Shown in pieces: positions 8,113-17,779 of a stretch of 64,000 nucleotides of DNA. The stretch comes from CAZOOA01 sp964581355 (GTDB lineage: Bacteria > Bacillota > Dethiobacteria > DTU022 > UBA8154). The translations under genes and the position numbers were made by a program. Below the pieces are notes generated by a model. It searched no databases. It was not told the origin of the DNA and saw nothing but the letters and a program-made list of their open reading frames with translations. Each line of letters starts with the position of its first letter. Within the stretch, counting starts at the first letter, position 1. The stretch is taken from the NCBI GenBank assembly GCA_964581355.1, contig CAZOOA010000005.1, forward strand, positions 1-64,000, written 5' to 3'.

Positions 8113-9123
8113 GTGTTGCGCGTAGCAGTAGATGCCATGGGAGGTGACTATGCTCCCGATGAAATCGTAAAAGGAGTTATAACTGCAGTCAATAAATCCA
8201 AGGAGCTGGAAGTTCTGCTCGTCGGATCTGAAGAAAAGATTCGAAATAGTGTAGACCAGAAGATTAACTCCTCTCGCATTCATGTTATTCACACCGATGA
8301 GGCCATAGGAAACGATGAAGACCCGGGCCTGGCTATCAGGCGCAAGAAAAAGGCCTCCATGGTAGCAGCCATGCAGCTAGTCCGCAGCGGTGAAGCGGAC
8401 GCTGTGGTCAGCGCAGGAAATACGGGAGCGTTAATGGCCGGCGGGCTATTGTTTTTAGGCAGGATTAACGGGATTAAGCGTCCAGCCTTGTTGACTGTGA
8501 TCCCTACATTTAAAGGTGGGGGAATCGTTGTTCTGGACGTGGGAGCCAATATGGACGCCAAATCCGATCACATGTTTCAGTATGCTTTAATGGGGGACAT
8601 TTATGCCTCGGAAGTCCTGGGAAAGGTGAATCCCCGGATAGCTCTTCTGAACATTGGCAGCGAGGAGAACAAGGGCAACCACCAGGTCAGGGCGTCTTAT
8701 GCCTTATTCGAAGAGAGTTTTAATAACTTTGTCGGCAATGTGGAAGCAAAAGAATTGTTCCAAAACATGGCCGATGTTCTGGTTTGTGACGGGTTTGTTG
8801 GCAATGTCCTGCTGAAAACCATCGAAGGGGTTTCCAGGGACATGTTTGCGTTTCTTAAAGAGGAAATCAAAAAAGATATTAAAGCAAGAGTGGCTTCCAC
8901 AATGCTGCTTTCTGTTTTTAAACGGGTCCGCAATTCCCTGGATGATTCAGAACACGGCGGTGCCCTTTTGATTGGAGTCAAAGGTGCTTGCATTAAGTGT
9001 CATGGTTCTTCCAGTGCCAGGGCCATCAGCCAAGCTTTACTGAAGCAGGTTATACCGACGGTAAATAACAAAACAAACGAAAAAATTGAGGAGGCTTTAA
9101 GGCTGAGTCAGCTGAAAGGATGA
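8113..9123 (+). CDS. plsX: Phosphate acyltransferase PlsX
   Basis: PlsX converts acyl-ACP and phosphate into acyl-phosphate, the acyl donor used by PlsY for the first step of phospholipid synthesis. The protein begins with the family signature MLRVAVDAMGGDYAPDEIV and contains DAVVSAGNTGAL and CDGFVGNVLLKT, all typical. I chose the GTG at 8113 (336 aa), which has an AAGGAG ribosome site 9 nt upstream; an earlier open frame back to 8038 lacks one. Its stop overlaps the start of fabH by 4 nt. The regulator gene fapR, often upstream of plsX, is absent. Confidence 0.96.
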   Translation: MLRVAVDAMGGDYAPDEIVKGVITAVNKSKELEVLLVGSEEKIRNSVDQKINSSRIHVIHTDEAIGNDEDPGLAIRRKKKASMVAAMQLVRSGEADAVVSAGNTGALMAGGLLFLGRINGIKRPALLTVIPTFKGGGIVVLDVGANMDAKSDHMFQYALMGDIYASEVLGKVNPRIALLNIGSEENKGNHQVRASYALFEESFNNFVGNVEAKELFQNMADVLVCDGFVGNVLLKTIEGVSRDMFAFLKEEIKKDIKARVASTMLLSVFKRVRNSLDDSEHGGALLIGVKGACIKCHGSSSARAISQALLKQVIPTVNNKTNEKIEEALRLSQLKG

Positions 9124-10115
9124 GTAAGGTGACAGAATTTAACGCAGGTATCATCTCAACGGGGAGAGCTTTGCCCGTAGGAAAAGTAACCAATTCTGAC
9201 CTGGAAGCAATCCTTGAAACCAGTGACGACTGGATTAGATCACGCACAGGTATTAAGGAGCGCCGCATGATCACCGGGAATGAAACCAACTCTGAACTGT
9301 CAGTCATTGCTTCCAGCATTGCCCTGGAAAGGGCCGGGCTAAGACCGGAAGATGTGGACCTGCTGATTGTTTCCACGGTAACCCCTGACTTGACACTGCC
9401 CTCTGCGTCCTGCCTGGTGCAGGCGAAACTCAATGCTTATAATGCTTTTGTTTTTGACCTGGTAGCTGGTTGTTCCGGTTTTGTTTACGGTCTTTCTGTA
9501 GCTGAAAAGTTTATTAAAACCGGTGCTGTCAGCAATGTTTTGTTGGTGGGCGTTGATGTTTTGACCCCGATTATGGACTGGCAAGACAGAAATACCTGTG
9601 TTCTTTTTGGAGACGGGGCCGGTGCGGTTGTAATATCCCAGGTGGAAGCTGACCGGGGTCTTTTTGCCTCCAAACTGTTTTCTGATGGCAAAAAGGCTGA
9701 AGTACTGTTTACTCCTGCCGGTGGCACAAAAAATCCGGCAACTCATGATACAGTGGATGAGAGGTTGCATTATGTAAGAATGAATGGGCCGGAAATCTTT
9801 AAGTTTGCTGTCAAGGTTATGGCTGAGTCGACCCTGGATGTGCTGAATGCTTGCGGTTTGAGTCCTTCAAATTTGGACTACCTGATTCCGCATCAGGCCA
9901 ATATCCGGATTATTGAGTCCGCTTCCAAAAAGCTGGGATTAAAGCCAGAGCAGGTAATTGTTAATATTGAGCGTTACGGAAACATGTCCTCGGCCTCCAT
10001 ACCTGTAGCCCTGGATGAAGCCGTGGAAGACGGCAAGATCAATCCAGGAGACTTGCTGGCCTTGGTGGCCTTCGGTGCCGGCTTAACCTGGGGTTCTGCT
10101 GTACTTAAATGGTAA
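9120..10115 (+). CDS. fabH: 3-oxoacyl-ACP synthase III (KAS III)
   Basis: FabH starts fatty-acid synthesis by condensing a short acyl-CoA with malonyl-ACP. The 331-residue protein has the full catalytic triad: Cys118 in AGCSGF, His258 in IPHQANIR and Asn288 in ERYGNMSSAS. The thiolase-like two-domain fold is of normal length. The ATG overlaps the plsX stop in an ATGA arrangement, so translation is coupled. Primer choice, branched or straight chain, cannot be told from the sequence. Confidence 0.97.
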   Translation: MSKVTEFNAGIISTGRALPVGKVTNSDLEAILETSDDWIRSRTGIKERRMITGNETNSELSVIASSIALERAGLRPEDVDLLIVSTVTPDLTLPSASCLVQAKLNAYNAFVFDLVAGCSGFVYGLSVAEKFIKTGAVSNVLLVGVDVLTPIMDWQDRNTCVLFGDGAGAVVISQVEADRGLFASKLFSDGKKAEVLFTPAGGTKNPATHDTVDERLHYVRMNGPEIFKFAVKVMAESTLDVLNACGLSPSNLDYLIPHQANIRIIESASKKLGLKPEQVIVNIERYGNMSSASIPVALDEAVEDGKINPGDLLALVAFGAGLTWGSAVLKW

Positions 10116-10130
10116 GAGGTGGGGATTTCA

Positions 10131-11057
10131 ATGCCAAAATGTGCTTTTCTTTTTCCGGGACAGGGTTCCCAGTATGTAGGGATGGGTAAAGAGATCGCGG
10201 AGAACCATCAAGAGGCAATGGAGTGTTTCAGGAAAGCCGATGAAATCCTCGGCTATGATTTGACTGATTTGATATTTAATGGTAGTGAAGATGAGTTGCG
10301 CCAGACAGAAGTTACCCAGCCGGCCATTTTAACAGTAAGTATGGCTATTATGGCTGTGCTGCAAAAGGAAGGGATCCGGCCTGAAGCCGCTGCGGGCTTA
10401 AGCCTGGGAGAATACAGCGGGTTGGTATGCGCTGATTCCTTGAGTTTTGAAAATGCCCTGCCCCTGGTTAAAAAAAGAGCCGGGTTTATGCAAAATGCTG
10501 TCCCAATTGGGGTTGGTGGCATGGCGGCTGTTCTGGGGCTTAATTCCACTGAGGTCGAATCACTGTGTCGACAGGCCCTGGAACATGGTCATGTAGAGCC
10601 GGCAAACTATAATTGCCCCGGCCAGGTGGTAGTGGCCGGCAACAGGGAAGCTGTGGAAGAGGTTTGCCGCCTGGCCAAGGAAAGAAAAGCCCGTGCGGTT
10701 ATGCTTTCAGTGAGCGCTCCTTTCCATTGTAAACTACTTGAACCGGTAGAAGAGCAAATGGAGCAGCTTTTACAAAGTGCGGAAATCAAGCAGGCCCGTA
10801 TTCCCATTGTAGCTAATGCCAGTGCCAGTTACCTGGAAGAGCCGGAAGAAATCAGGCAATCCCTGGTCCGCCAGGTTTCTCATCCTGTTTTATGGGAAGA
10901 TTCAATGAAACACTTGCTGGAAGATGGCTATGACTTATTTATCGAGGTTGGACCCGGTCGTGTTCTCACGGGTTTTATGAGAAAGATATCCAAAAAAGTT
11001 AAATCACAGCACGTGGAAGATTTGGAAACATTGGAAAGGCTGTTAAAGCTTCTATAA
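10131..11057 (+). CDS. fabD: Malonyl-CoA:ACP transacylase
   Basis: FabD transfers malonyl groups from CoA to acyl carrier protein. The protein of 308 residues starts MPKCAFLFPGQGSQYVGMG, the usual opening, and has the active-site Ser91 in GLSLGEYSGL and the catalytic His199 in SAPFHC. The ATG at 10131 is preferred over a GTG at 10119, which lies inside the GAGGTGG ribosome site. The enoyl reductase gene fabK, often found between fabH and fabD in this cluster type, is missing here. Confidence 0.96.
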   Translation: MPKCAFLFPGQGSQYVGMGKEIAENHQEAMECFRKADEILGYDLTDLIFNGSEDELRQTEVTQPAILTVSMAIMAVLQKEGIRPEAAAGLSLGEYSGLVCADSLSFENALPLVKKRAGFMQNAVPIGVGGMAAVLGLNSTEVESLCRQALEHGHVEPANYNCPGQVVVAGNREAVEEVCRLAKERKARAVMLSVSAPFHCKLLEPVEEQMEQLLQSAEIKQARIPIVANASASYLEEPEEIRQSLVRQVSHPVLWEDSMKHLLEDGYDLFIEVGPGRVLTGFMRKISKKVKSQHVEDLETLERLLKLL

Positions 11058-11069
11058 GGAGGCATGGTT

Positions 11070-11813
11070 GTGAACTTAAATGGCAAAGTGGCGCTGGTAA
11101 CCGGAGGTTCCAGGGGAATTGGAAAAGCCATAGTTACGGCGCTGGCTGATGCAGGAGCAAAAGTTGTCATCAATTATCAACGGGATACAGAAGCAGCAGA
11201 AGCAACATTAAGTGAAGTACAGGATATGGGCGGAGAGGGATTAATATATCAAGCCGACATAACATCCCTGGAAGAATGTGAAAATTTGGTTAAAGCAACT
11301 CTTGATCATTTTGGCAGAATTGATATACTAGTGAATAATGCCGGAGTCCGGCGTGATAACCTTTTGGCTTTACTAAAAGAAGAAGATTGGGATGTAGTCA
11401 TTGATACAAATTTAAAAGGGGTTTTTAATTGCTGTAAAGCGGCGTTGCGCCCTCTTTTGAAGCAAAAAAGTGGTGGACGGATCATTAATATCGCCTCCAT
11501 TGCCGGACTGGAAGGCAACAGCGGCCAATCAAACTACGCCGCTGCCAAAGCCGGAGTGGTTGCTTTTACTAAATCCATGGCTAAAGAAATTGGACGACGG
11601 GGAATTACAGTGAATGCTATTGCTCCTGGGTTTATCGAAACAGACATGACAGATGAACTTCCAGATAACTTGAAAGCAGAGGCAAAAGAAAGAATCGCTC
11701 TTGGGAAATTCGGAACACCGGATGATGTAGCAGAAGCTGTAGTTTTTTTAGCCGGGGGGGCAGGCTATATAACTGGCACGGTTATCTCTATTGATGGTGG
11801 TTTATCGCTTTAA
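11070..11813 (+). CDS. fabG: 3-oxoacyl-ACP reductase
   Basis: FabG is the NADPH-dependent short-chain dehydrogenase that reduces 3-oxoacyl-ACP. Visible are the cofactor loop TGGSRGIGKA, NNAG at residues 89-92 and the catalytic Ser143, Tyr156 and Lys160 (SNYAAAK). The ATG at 11064 sits only 1 nt after the AAGGAGG ribosome site, so the GTG at 11070 with a 7-nt spacer is the likely start (247 aa, MNLNGKVALVTGG). It lies in the fab cluster between fabD and acpP. Confidence 0.96.
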   Translation: MNLNGKVALVTGGSRGIGKAIVTALADAGAKVVINYQRDTEAAEATLSEVQDMGGEGLIYQADITSLEECENLVKATLDHFGRIDILVNNAGVRRDNLLALLKEEDWDVVIDTNLKGVFNCCKAALRPLLKQKSGGRIINIASIAGLEGNSGQSNYAAAKAGVVAFTKSMAKEIGRRGITVNAIAPGFIETDMTDELPDNLKAEAKERIALGKFGTPDDVAEAVVFLAGGAGYITGTVISIDGGLSL

Positions 11814-11869
11814 AGGTTATTAGTTTAATAAGTATGGATTGAACTACGTTGGAGGGAGGTGGAACGGGA

Positions 11870-12103
11870 ATGGATATTTTTTCCAAGGTGAGGTCGTTAA
11901 TCGTTGAGCAGCTTGATGTGGATGAGGAAAAAGTTACAACGGAAACAACTTTTGAAGACATCGATGCAGATTCACTGGATGTTGTCGAACTGGTGATGGC
12001 GCTGGAAGAAGAATTTGACCTGGAAATTGCTGATGAAGAAGTAGAAAACATCAAGACCGTAGGCGACATTGTCAGTTACATAGAGGGGAAAACTGCCTCT
12101 TAA
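11870..12103 (+). CDS. acpP: Acyl carrier protein
   Basis: This acidic 77-residue protein carries growing acyl chains on a phosphopantetheine arm attached to Ser35 in [10 protein letters not shown], followed by the recognition helix [14 protein letters not shown]. The upstream TTG at 11849 lies before the GGAGGTGG ribosome site, so the ATG at 11870 is the start. A stable hairpin follows the gene before fabF and may set the high ACP expression relative to its neighbours. Confidence 0.97.
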   Translation: MDIFSKVRSLIVEQLDVDEEKVTTETTFEDIDADSLDVVELVMALEEEFDLEIADEEVENIKTVGDIVSYIEGKTAS

Positions 12104-12113
12104 GATAATAAAA

Positions 12114-12141
12114 GGGAGTTCTGCTTGTGGGCAGGACTCCT
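12114..12141 (+). terminator. Hairpin between acpP and fabF
   Basis: GGAGTTCTGC and GCAGGACTCC form a 10-bp stem with one G-U pair and a 6-nt loop. The following TGAATTGGTTTTAT is only weakly U-rich, so this is more likely a partial terminator or an mRNA-stabilising 3' structure for acpP than a full stop. Confidence 0.45.
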
Positions 12142-12182
12142 GAATTGGTTTTATACTTGTGTTTTCAGGCGAGGTGAAGTGA

Positions 12183-13433
12183 GTGTATAAAAGAGTGGTT
12201 GTCACTGGGATTGGGGCCGTTACCCCTATAGGAACAGGGAAAGATGCCTTTTGGGAAAATATGTATAAGGGAGAAAATGGTGTAAAGGTGATCGACCATT
12301 TGCGGGACTTCCCAACCTATATGGCGGCAACAGTTGATGACTTCGAACCCCAGGATTTCATGGAAAAAAGAGATGTGAAAAAAATGGACCGGTTTACCCA
12401 TTTCGCTCAGGCAGCTGCTCAAATGGCTATTGATGATGCGAAAATGGATCTTACCAAAGAAGATAAGGAACGGGTTGGAGTTATTGTTGGTTCGGGTATC
12501 GGAGGGCTGGACACCATTGAAAAACAGTTTAAAATACTCCTGGATAAAGGGCCACGTAGGGTAAGCCCTTTTCTTGTCCCCATGCTGATTGCCAATATGG
12601 CTTCAGGTTATATTTCCATCGCTCACGGTTTGAGGGGGCCAAATACCACACTGGTTACTGCTTGTGCCAGCGGGTCCCATTCCATCGGTGAAGCGTACCG
12701 TATTTTACAACGCGGTGAAGCGGATATCATGATCGCTGGTGGGGCGGAAGCGCCAATAACATCCATCTCCTTTGCTGGTTTCTGTGCTGCCCGGGCCATG
12801 TCCACAAGAAATGATCAACCGGAAAAGGCCTCCAGGCCCTTTGATCTTCAAAGAGACGGTTTTGTCATGGGCGAAGGAGCTGGTGTTATTATCCTGGAAA
12901 CGGAAGAACATGCTTTGAATAGAAATGCACCTATTTATGCAGAAATTGTTGGCTATGGAATGTCGGGGGATGCCCACCATGTTACAGCTCCTGACCCGGA
13001 AGGCCAAGGCGCCTATTTATGTATGCAGAGAGCCTTAAATGATGGCAATCTTTCACCCGATTCTGTTGATTATATCAACACTCATGGAACCTCTACAGAA
13101 TATAACGACAAAATTGAGACATTGGCGATAAAACGTTTGTTTAAAGACCAAGCTTATAAAATGGCGCTAAGTTCTACAAAATCGATGATTGGCCACCTTC
13201 TGGGGGCTGCCGGGGGTGTAGAGCTTGTTGCCACTTTGCTTAGCCTGCAAAAAGGGGTTGTCCTGCCTACGATTAACTATGAAGAACCGGATCCGGAATG
13301 TGACCTGGACTATACACCGAATAAGCCCCGGGAAAGAGAAATCAATGTTGCCATGTCCAACTCCTTTGGTTTTGGAGGTACAAACGCCTGTCTTGTAGTC
13401 AAAAAATTTAATCAGGAGGCCAGCGGTGCCTGA
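12183..13433 (+). CDS. fabF: 3-oxoacyl-ACP synthase II (KAS II)
   Basis: FabF elongates acyl-ACP with malonyl-ACP. The 416-residue protein has the Cys161 nucleophile in TACASGSHS, the first catalytic His in NTHGTST and the second in KSMIGHLLGAAGG, with the C-terminal NSFGFGGTNA loop. The GTG start follows a GAGGTGAA ribosome site. Its last 8 nt overlap the start of rnc. It closes the fatty-acid cluster. Confidence 0.97.
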   Translation: MYKRVVVTGIGAVTPIGTGKDAFWENMYKGENGVKVIDHLRDFPTYMAATVDDFEPQDFMEKRDVKKMDRFTHFAQAAAQMAIDDAKMDLTKEDKERVGVIVGSGIGGLDTIEKQFKILLDKGPRRVSPFLVPMLIANMASGYISIAHGLRGPNTTLVTACASGSHSIGEAYRILQRGEADIMIAGGAEAPITSISFAGFCAARAMSTRNDQPEKASRPFDLQRDGFVMGEGAGVIILETEEHALNRNAPIYAEIVGYGMSGDAHHVTAPDPEGQGAYLCMQRALNDGNLSPDSVDYINTHGTSTEYNDKIETLAIKRLFKDQAYKMALSSTKSMIGHLLGAAGGVELVATLLSLQKGVVLPTINYEEPDPECDLDYTPNKPREREINVAMSNSFGFGGTNACLVVKKFNQEASGA

Positions 13434-14130
13434 AACAGGAATAGATATACTGCTCAGTAACCTTAATTGGCGGGCTAAAAACAAAATGTATTATGAGGAA
13501 GCGTTAACCCATTCTTCATATGCATATGAATCCGGTCTGGGCAAGAGTAATGAGCGCCTGGAGTTTTTAGGCGATGCGGTCCTTGAGCTTGTAATTTCGG
13601 AATACTTATTTAAGAGTTTTCCAGACTACCCCGAAGGAAAGTTAACACAAATAAGGCACAGGGTGGTGAACGAAGCATCCCTGGCAGAAATTGCCAGGGA
13701 GATCAACCTGGGCTCTTTCATGAGGCTGGGTAAAGGGGAATTATTAAGTGGCGGTCCTGAAAAAAATTCTTTACTGGCGGATGCATTGGAAGCATTGATT
13801 GGAGCTCTTTTTGTTGACCTGGGTTATAACGAGTCAAGAAAACTGCTCCTGGCGCTATTCCGCCAGACCCTGGATGATGTGGTTCAAGGAATTCTTCCTC
13901 TTTCCGATTACAAGACCCTGCTGCAGGAGTTATGCCAGTCCAGTCTTGGAAAAGTGCCTTTTTACCGCATTGCTTCCGAATCAGGCCCTCCTCATGACCG
14001 GAACTTTGAAGCGGAAGTCCTTCTGGATAAGCAGGTGATTGGCCGGGGACGGGGAAAGAGTAAAAAAGAGGCGGAGCAATCCGCTGCACAAAAAGCCTGC
14101 AAGTGGTTTCAAGAAAATGTTGCAAAATAA
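13426..14130 (+). CDS. rnc: Ribonuclease III
   Basis: RNase III cuts double-stranded RNA and processes rRNA precursors. The N-terminal endonuclease domain shows the signature ERLEFLGDAVLEL (about residues 39-51) and the second acidic cluster LLADALEALIGA; the C-terminal third is a double-stranded-RNA-binding domain ending in KSKKEAEQSAAQKA. The GTG start overlaps fabF by 8 nt and has a CAGGAGG ribosome site within fabF. The order rnc-smc-ftsY is typical of Firmicutes. Length is 234 aa. Confidence 0.97.
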   Translation: MPETGIDILLSNLNWRAKNKMYYEEALTHSSYAYESGLGKSNERLEFLGDAVLELVISEYLFKSFPDYPEGKLTQIRHRVVNEASLAEIAREINLGSFMRLGKGELLSGGPEKNSLLADALEALIGALFVDLGYNESRKLLLALFRQTLDDVVQGILPLSDYKTLLQELCQSSLGKVPFYRIASESGPPHDRNFEAEVLLDKQVIGRGRGKSKKEAEQSAAQKACKWFQENVAK

Positions 14131-14136
14131 GAAAGA

Positions 14137-14165
14137 AACCTGCTGGGAACGGCAGGTTACTTTTT
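14137..14165 (+). terminator. Terminator between rnc and smc
   Basis: AACCTGC and GCAGGTT form a 7-bp stem with an 8-nt loop followed by AC and five T residues (14161-14165). It could partly uncouple smc from the fab-rnc transcript. Confidence 0.6.
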
Positions 14166-14213
14166 GGAACTTGTTGAAAATCGGGCAGATATTGCTTTTC
14201 GGATGGTGAAAAC

Positions 14214-17200
14214 ATGCTATTGAAGCGTATTGACATTATGGGTTTTAAATCATTCCCGGAAAAAACAGAAATAAAATTGTCACCCGGGATTACTGTGATT
14301 ATCGGTCCCAACGGTTGCGGCAAAAGCAACCTGGTGGATTCCATCCGTTGGGTATTGGGTGAGCAGAGCGTCAAACTGATGCGTGGGAATAAAATGGAAG
14401 AGTTGATTTTCAGTGGGACTGCTACAAGAAAACCCCTTAATTTTGCCGATGTTTCTGTTGTCTTTGAGGAAGTAGACAAGTTTCTGCCCGTAGAATACCA
14501 GGAAATTTCCGTTTCTCGCCGCATGTATCGCTCCGGTGAAGGGGAGTACCATCTGAATAAAAAACCATGCCGGTTGAAAGATATCAATGAACTGTTTTTA
14601 GATACGGGAATTGGCATGGAGACGTATTCCCTCATCGGGCAGGGCCGGGTGGAGCAGTTGATCAATGCCCGGCCTGAAGAACACAGGGAGCTATTTGAAG
14701 AAGCGGCGAAAATACATAAATATAAACAAAGAAAAAAAGAAGCCCGGGGCAAGTTGGATGAGATGCACAGAAACTTGATCCGGGTGGATGACCTGCTTGC
14801 CGAATACCAGGGGCAGACAGAGCACCTTTCAGAGGAAGCGGATCGTGCCAGGGAATATAAACAGTTACAGGATCAATGCAAGTTTTTAGACAAGCAGATC
14901 TTGCTTAAACAGTGGGCTGAAAATAAAGCTGCCTATGATAAAATGGAAGCAGAAGTCAACCGGATCAATCATACTCTTCAGGAAAAGTCAGCAGCAATTC
15001 ACCAGCTCACGGAAAAGATGAAACAATCTGAACTCCAGGAGCTAGATGCTTTAAACCAACTGGAAGAGGCCAAAAGGCATTACCAGGAGCAAAAGGAAAC
15101 TCTTGATTCCCTGCAAAACCAGGTTTACCTGGCGAGGCAGCAGATCAAATACAATATGGAAAAAATCACTTATAAAGAAGAATCATACCAGGAAGTCCAG
15201 GGCCGGATTAACGGATTAAATGAGACCATCCAAAACAATCAGCAGGATTTAAATACGGTCCAGGAAGAGCAGAAACAGTTGGGGGAGCAGGCTTCTAAAT
15301 TAACGGAACGGCTGAACAATATGCAGCGGGGGCAAAGTTTGGCCCAGGTGGAATCTTTGCGTGAATCCCTGGCCGGAGAAAATCAAAAAATGGCGGTTTT
15401 GCAGCAAAAGCTGCAAGATTATGAGCAGCGGCTGGAAGAAATCCAGCAGCAAAAACAGGAAACAGAAAAGTTAATTCATGCTCAAGAACAAGTAGCAAAA
15501 GAGCTGGCAGAAAAAAAGGGGCAAAGTTTGGAGCAGTTGCAGAAACTGGAACAGGATAAATTCGAACTTCAAACAAGACAAGAACAGCTGGAAAGCCAGT
15601 GGAATAAAAACAATGCGGTCTTGAGCAAAAAAAGGGAATTGCTAAGGAACCTTGGCCGGGAAATAGAAAAAAAGAAAGGTCGCTTCAGGTTCTTAAAGGA
15701 AAGTGAAGAGGGTTTCAGTTTTTTTTCAGATGGTGTAAAGGCGGTAATGCAGTGGGCCTCCAGCAACTCCCTGCAGGAAGGTATTTATGGACCTTTTATT
15801 CAGTTAATTCAAGTTTCACCTCAATATGAAAAAGCAATAGAAGTAGCCTTGGGTGCCTCGACACAATTTATTGTTGTCGCTGATGAAGGGTATGCACGGC
15901 GTGCCATTGAACACTTGAAAATGAAGCAGGCAGGAAAAGCGACATTTTTGCCCCTGGATATGCTTAAAGTTTCAAGAAGGGAAATTCCTTCCCGGTCAAT
16001 GGAAGGCCTGGTTGATCGGGCCAGCCAGCTGGTTCAGACAGCTTCTCAATACAAAAAGGCTGTTGATTACCTGTTAGGTGGAACTTTGATCGCAAAAAAT
16101 CTTGAATGTGCAGTGAACATGGCTAAAGGCCTGAGCGGCTGGAGGGTTGTCACCCTGGACGGCGAAATGATCACACCAGGAGGGGCAATTTCTGGAGGCG
16201 TTTCCAGCCGGCAAAGTGCTGGGTTCCTGGCCAGCAAAAGGGAGCGTCAAAACCTGGAGCAGGAGTTAAACAAGCTGGACCAGCGAGAAAAAAATGAACT
16301 GAAGCAAGTTCAGGAATTGGAAGGCTCGATCAAAGAAGTAGAGTCGAGCCTGAATATAGTAAAACAGGAAATTGCAGACCTGGCAGGAAAAGAAAACAAC
16401 ATCCACTATAACCTGGAACATCTTGAGGCGGATTTGAAACGAGAGACTGAAGCGGTGGATGCTGCCCGTAAAGATAAAGAGAACCTGGAGCAGCGCTGGG
16501 ATCACCTGGTAAAGGAAAAAGCAGCCCGGGAAGAAGAGCTTGCTGCCTGTGATAGTTCAATCGATTCCTTTAAGGAACAGATCAAGGAATTAAATCAAAA
16601 AGTTAAGCGTGAGGATGAAGAATACAAGAAGACGGAGGAAGAACGGGTTGAAGTAAGAGTGCGTTTCTCCGCCTTCCAGGAGAAAGAGAGCTCACTGCAG
16701 GATATGCTCCAAAAACAAAAGCAGGAAAAAGAACGCCTGGCTGAACTCTCCAATTCACTGAAACAAGAAAAACGCGGTCTGGAAGAAGAACTGGAAAAAA
16801 ATCAGACCCGGGAACAATCTCTATTACACCAATTGGAACAGGAAAAGGAGAAAAGCGCCACCCTGGAAACAAAGGTGGAAGGGTTAGAGCAGTCGGCCAA
16901 AAAGCAGAAGTTGGAGAAGGAAGAAGCTCAATCCCTGTTAGAAAAGGAAAAAAGATCACTGGAACGGTTTCAAAAGCGTTCTCAGAGTCTGGAGATCGAG
17001 ATTGTCCGTTACAGGGAAGCTATCCGTTACTTAACCGAGCAACTACTGGAAAAATACCGGGTCGATCCAAGAAAGGATTTATCTCAGAAACAAGAAGCTG
17101 AAATATCCCGGGCGGAATTAGAGAAGGAAAAACAGAAACTGGAAAATGAAATGGATGCCATGGGAGAGGTGGATCTTAGTGTTATCGAGGAATATGAAAA

Positions 17201-17765
17201 ACTCCAACAGCGAATCCACTTTTTAACTGAACAAAGAAAAGACCTGGTCGAAGGAGAAAAAGGCGTAAAAAGTGTTCTCAATGAACTGGACCAATACATG
17301 GAAAAACAGTTCATGGAAGCGCTTCAGGCTATAGAAAGAAACTTTAAAGAAATTTTTAAAAAACTATTTGGTGGCGGCCAGGCAATGTTGAAACTGACCG
17401 ACCCCGACAATGTCCTGGAGTCAGGTATTGAGATTGTCGCGCAACCACCAGGGAAAAAACTACAAACAATTTCCCTTCTTTCTGGTGGAGAAAAAGCATT
17501 GACAGCTATTGGCCTGTTATTTGCCATTTTGCAGTATAAACCGGTTCCATTTTGCGTTCTGGATGAAATAGATTCTTCCCTGGACGAAAATAACCTGAAT
17601 AGTTTTTTGCAGTTTCTAAAAGATTATTCCAACGAAACCCAATTCGTTGTCATTACTCACCGCAGAAGGACCATGGAGGAAGCAGATGTTTTGTATGGTG
17701 TAACCATGGAAGAGCAGGGAATCTCCAAGATTGTTTCGATTAATTTATCACAAAAAGCCGGGTAA
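14214..17765 (+). CDS. smc: Chromosome segregation ATPase SMC
   Basis: SMC with ScpA and ScpB condenses and resolves the chromosome. The 1183-residue protein has the N-terminal Walker A GPNGCGKSN (residues 31-39), a long coiled coil rich in Glu, Gln and Lys, a hinge at about residues 515-640 with the GGxxGG-type motif TPGGAISGG, a second coiled coil, and the C-terminal signature LLSGGEKALTAI with Walker B FCVLDEIDSSLDENN. All ATPase motifs look intact. The ATG start follows the rnc terminator; ftsY starts 14 nt after the stop. Confidence 0.98.
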   Translation: MLLKRIDIMGFKSFPEKTEIKLSPGITVIIGPNGCGKSNLVDSIRWVLGEQSVKLMRGNKMEELIFSGTATRKPLNFADVSVVFEEVDKFLPVEYQEISVSRRMYRSGEGEYHLNKKPCRLKDINELFLDTGIGMETYSLIGQGRVEQLINARPEEHRELFEEAAKIHKYKQRKKEARGKLDEMHRNLIRVDDLLAEYQGQTEHLSEEADRAREYKQLQDQCKFLDKQILLKQWAENKAAYDKMEAEVNRINHTLQEKSAAIHQLTEKMKQSELQELDALNQLEEAKRHYQEQKETLDSLQNQVYLARQQIKYNMEKITYKEESYQEVQGRINGLNETIQNNQQDLNTVQEEQKQLGEQASKLTERLNNMQRGQSLAQVESLRESLAGENQKMAVLQQKLQDYEQRLEEIQQQKQETEKLIHAQEQVAKELAEKKGQSLEQLQKLEQDKFELQTRQEQLESQWNKNNAVLSKKRELLRNLGREIEKKKGRFRFLKESEEGFSFFSDGVKAVMQWASSNSLQEGIYGPFIQLIQVSPQYEKAIEVALGASTQFIVVADEGYARRAIEHLKMKQAGKATFLPLDMLKVSRREIPSRSMEGLVDRASQLVQTASQYKKAVDYLLGGTLIAKNLECAVNMAKGLSGWRVVTLDGEMITPGGAISGGVSSRQSAGFLASKRERQNLEQELNKLDQREKNELKQVQELEGSIKEVESSLNIVKQEIADLAGKENNIHYNLEHLEADLKRETEAVDAARKDKENLEQRWDHLVKEKAAREEELAACDSSIDSFKEQIKELNQKVKREDEEYKKTEEERVEVRVRFSAFQEKESSLQDMLQKQKQEKERLAELSNSLKQEKRGLEEELEKNQTREQSLLHQLEQEKEKSATLETKVEGLEQSAKKQKLEKEEAQSLLEKEKRSLERFQKRSQSLEIEIVRYREAIRYLTEQLLEKYRVDPRKDLSQKQEAEISRAELEKEKQKLENEMDAMGEVDLSVIEEYEKLQQRIHFLTEQRKDLVEGEKGVKSVLNELDQYMEKQFMEALQAIERNFKEIFKKLFGGGQAMLKLTDPDNVLESGIEIVAQPPGKKLQTISLLSGGEKALTAIGLLFAILQYKPVPFCVLDEIDSSLDENNLNSFLQFLKDYSNETQFVVITHRRRTMEEADVLYGVTMEEQGISKIVSINLSQKAG

Positions 17766-17779
17766 GGAGAGTATTGGCC

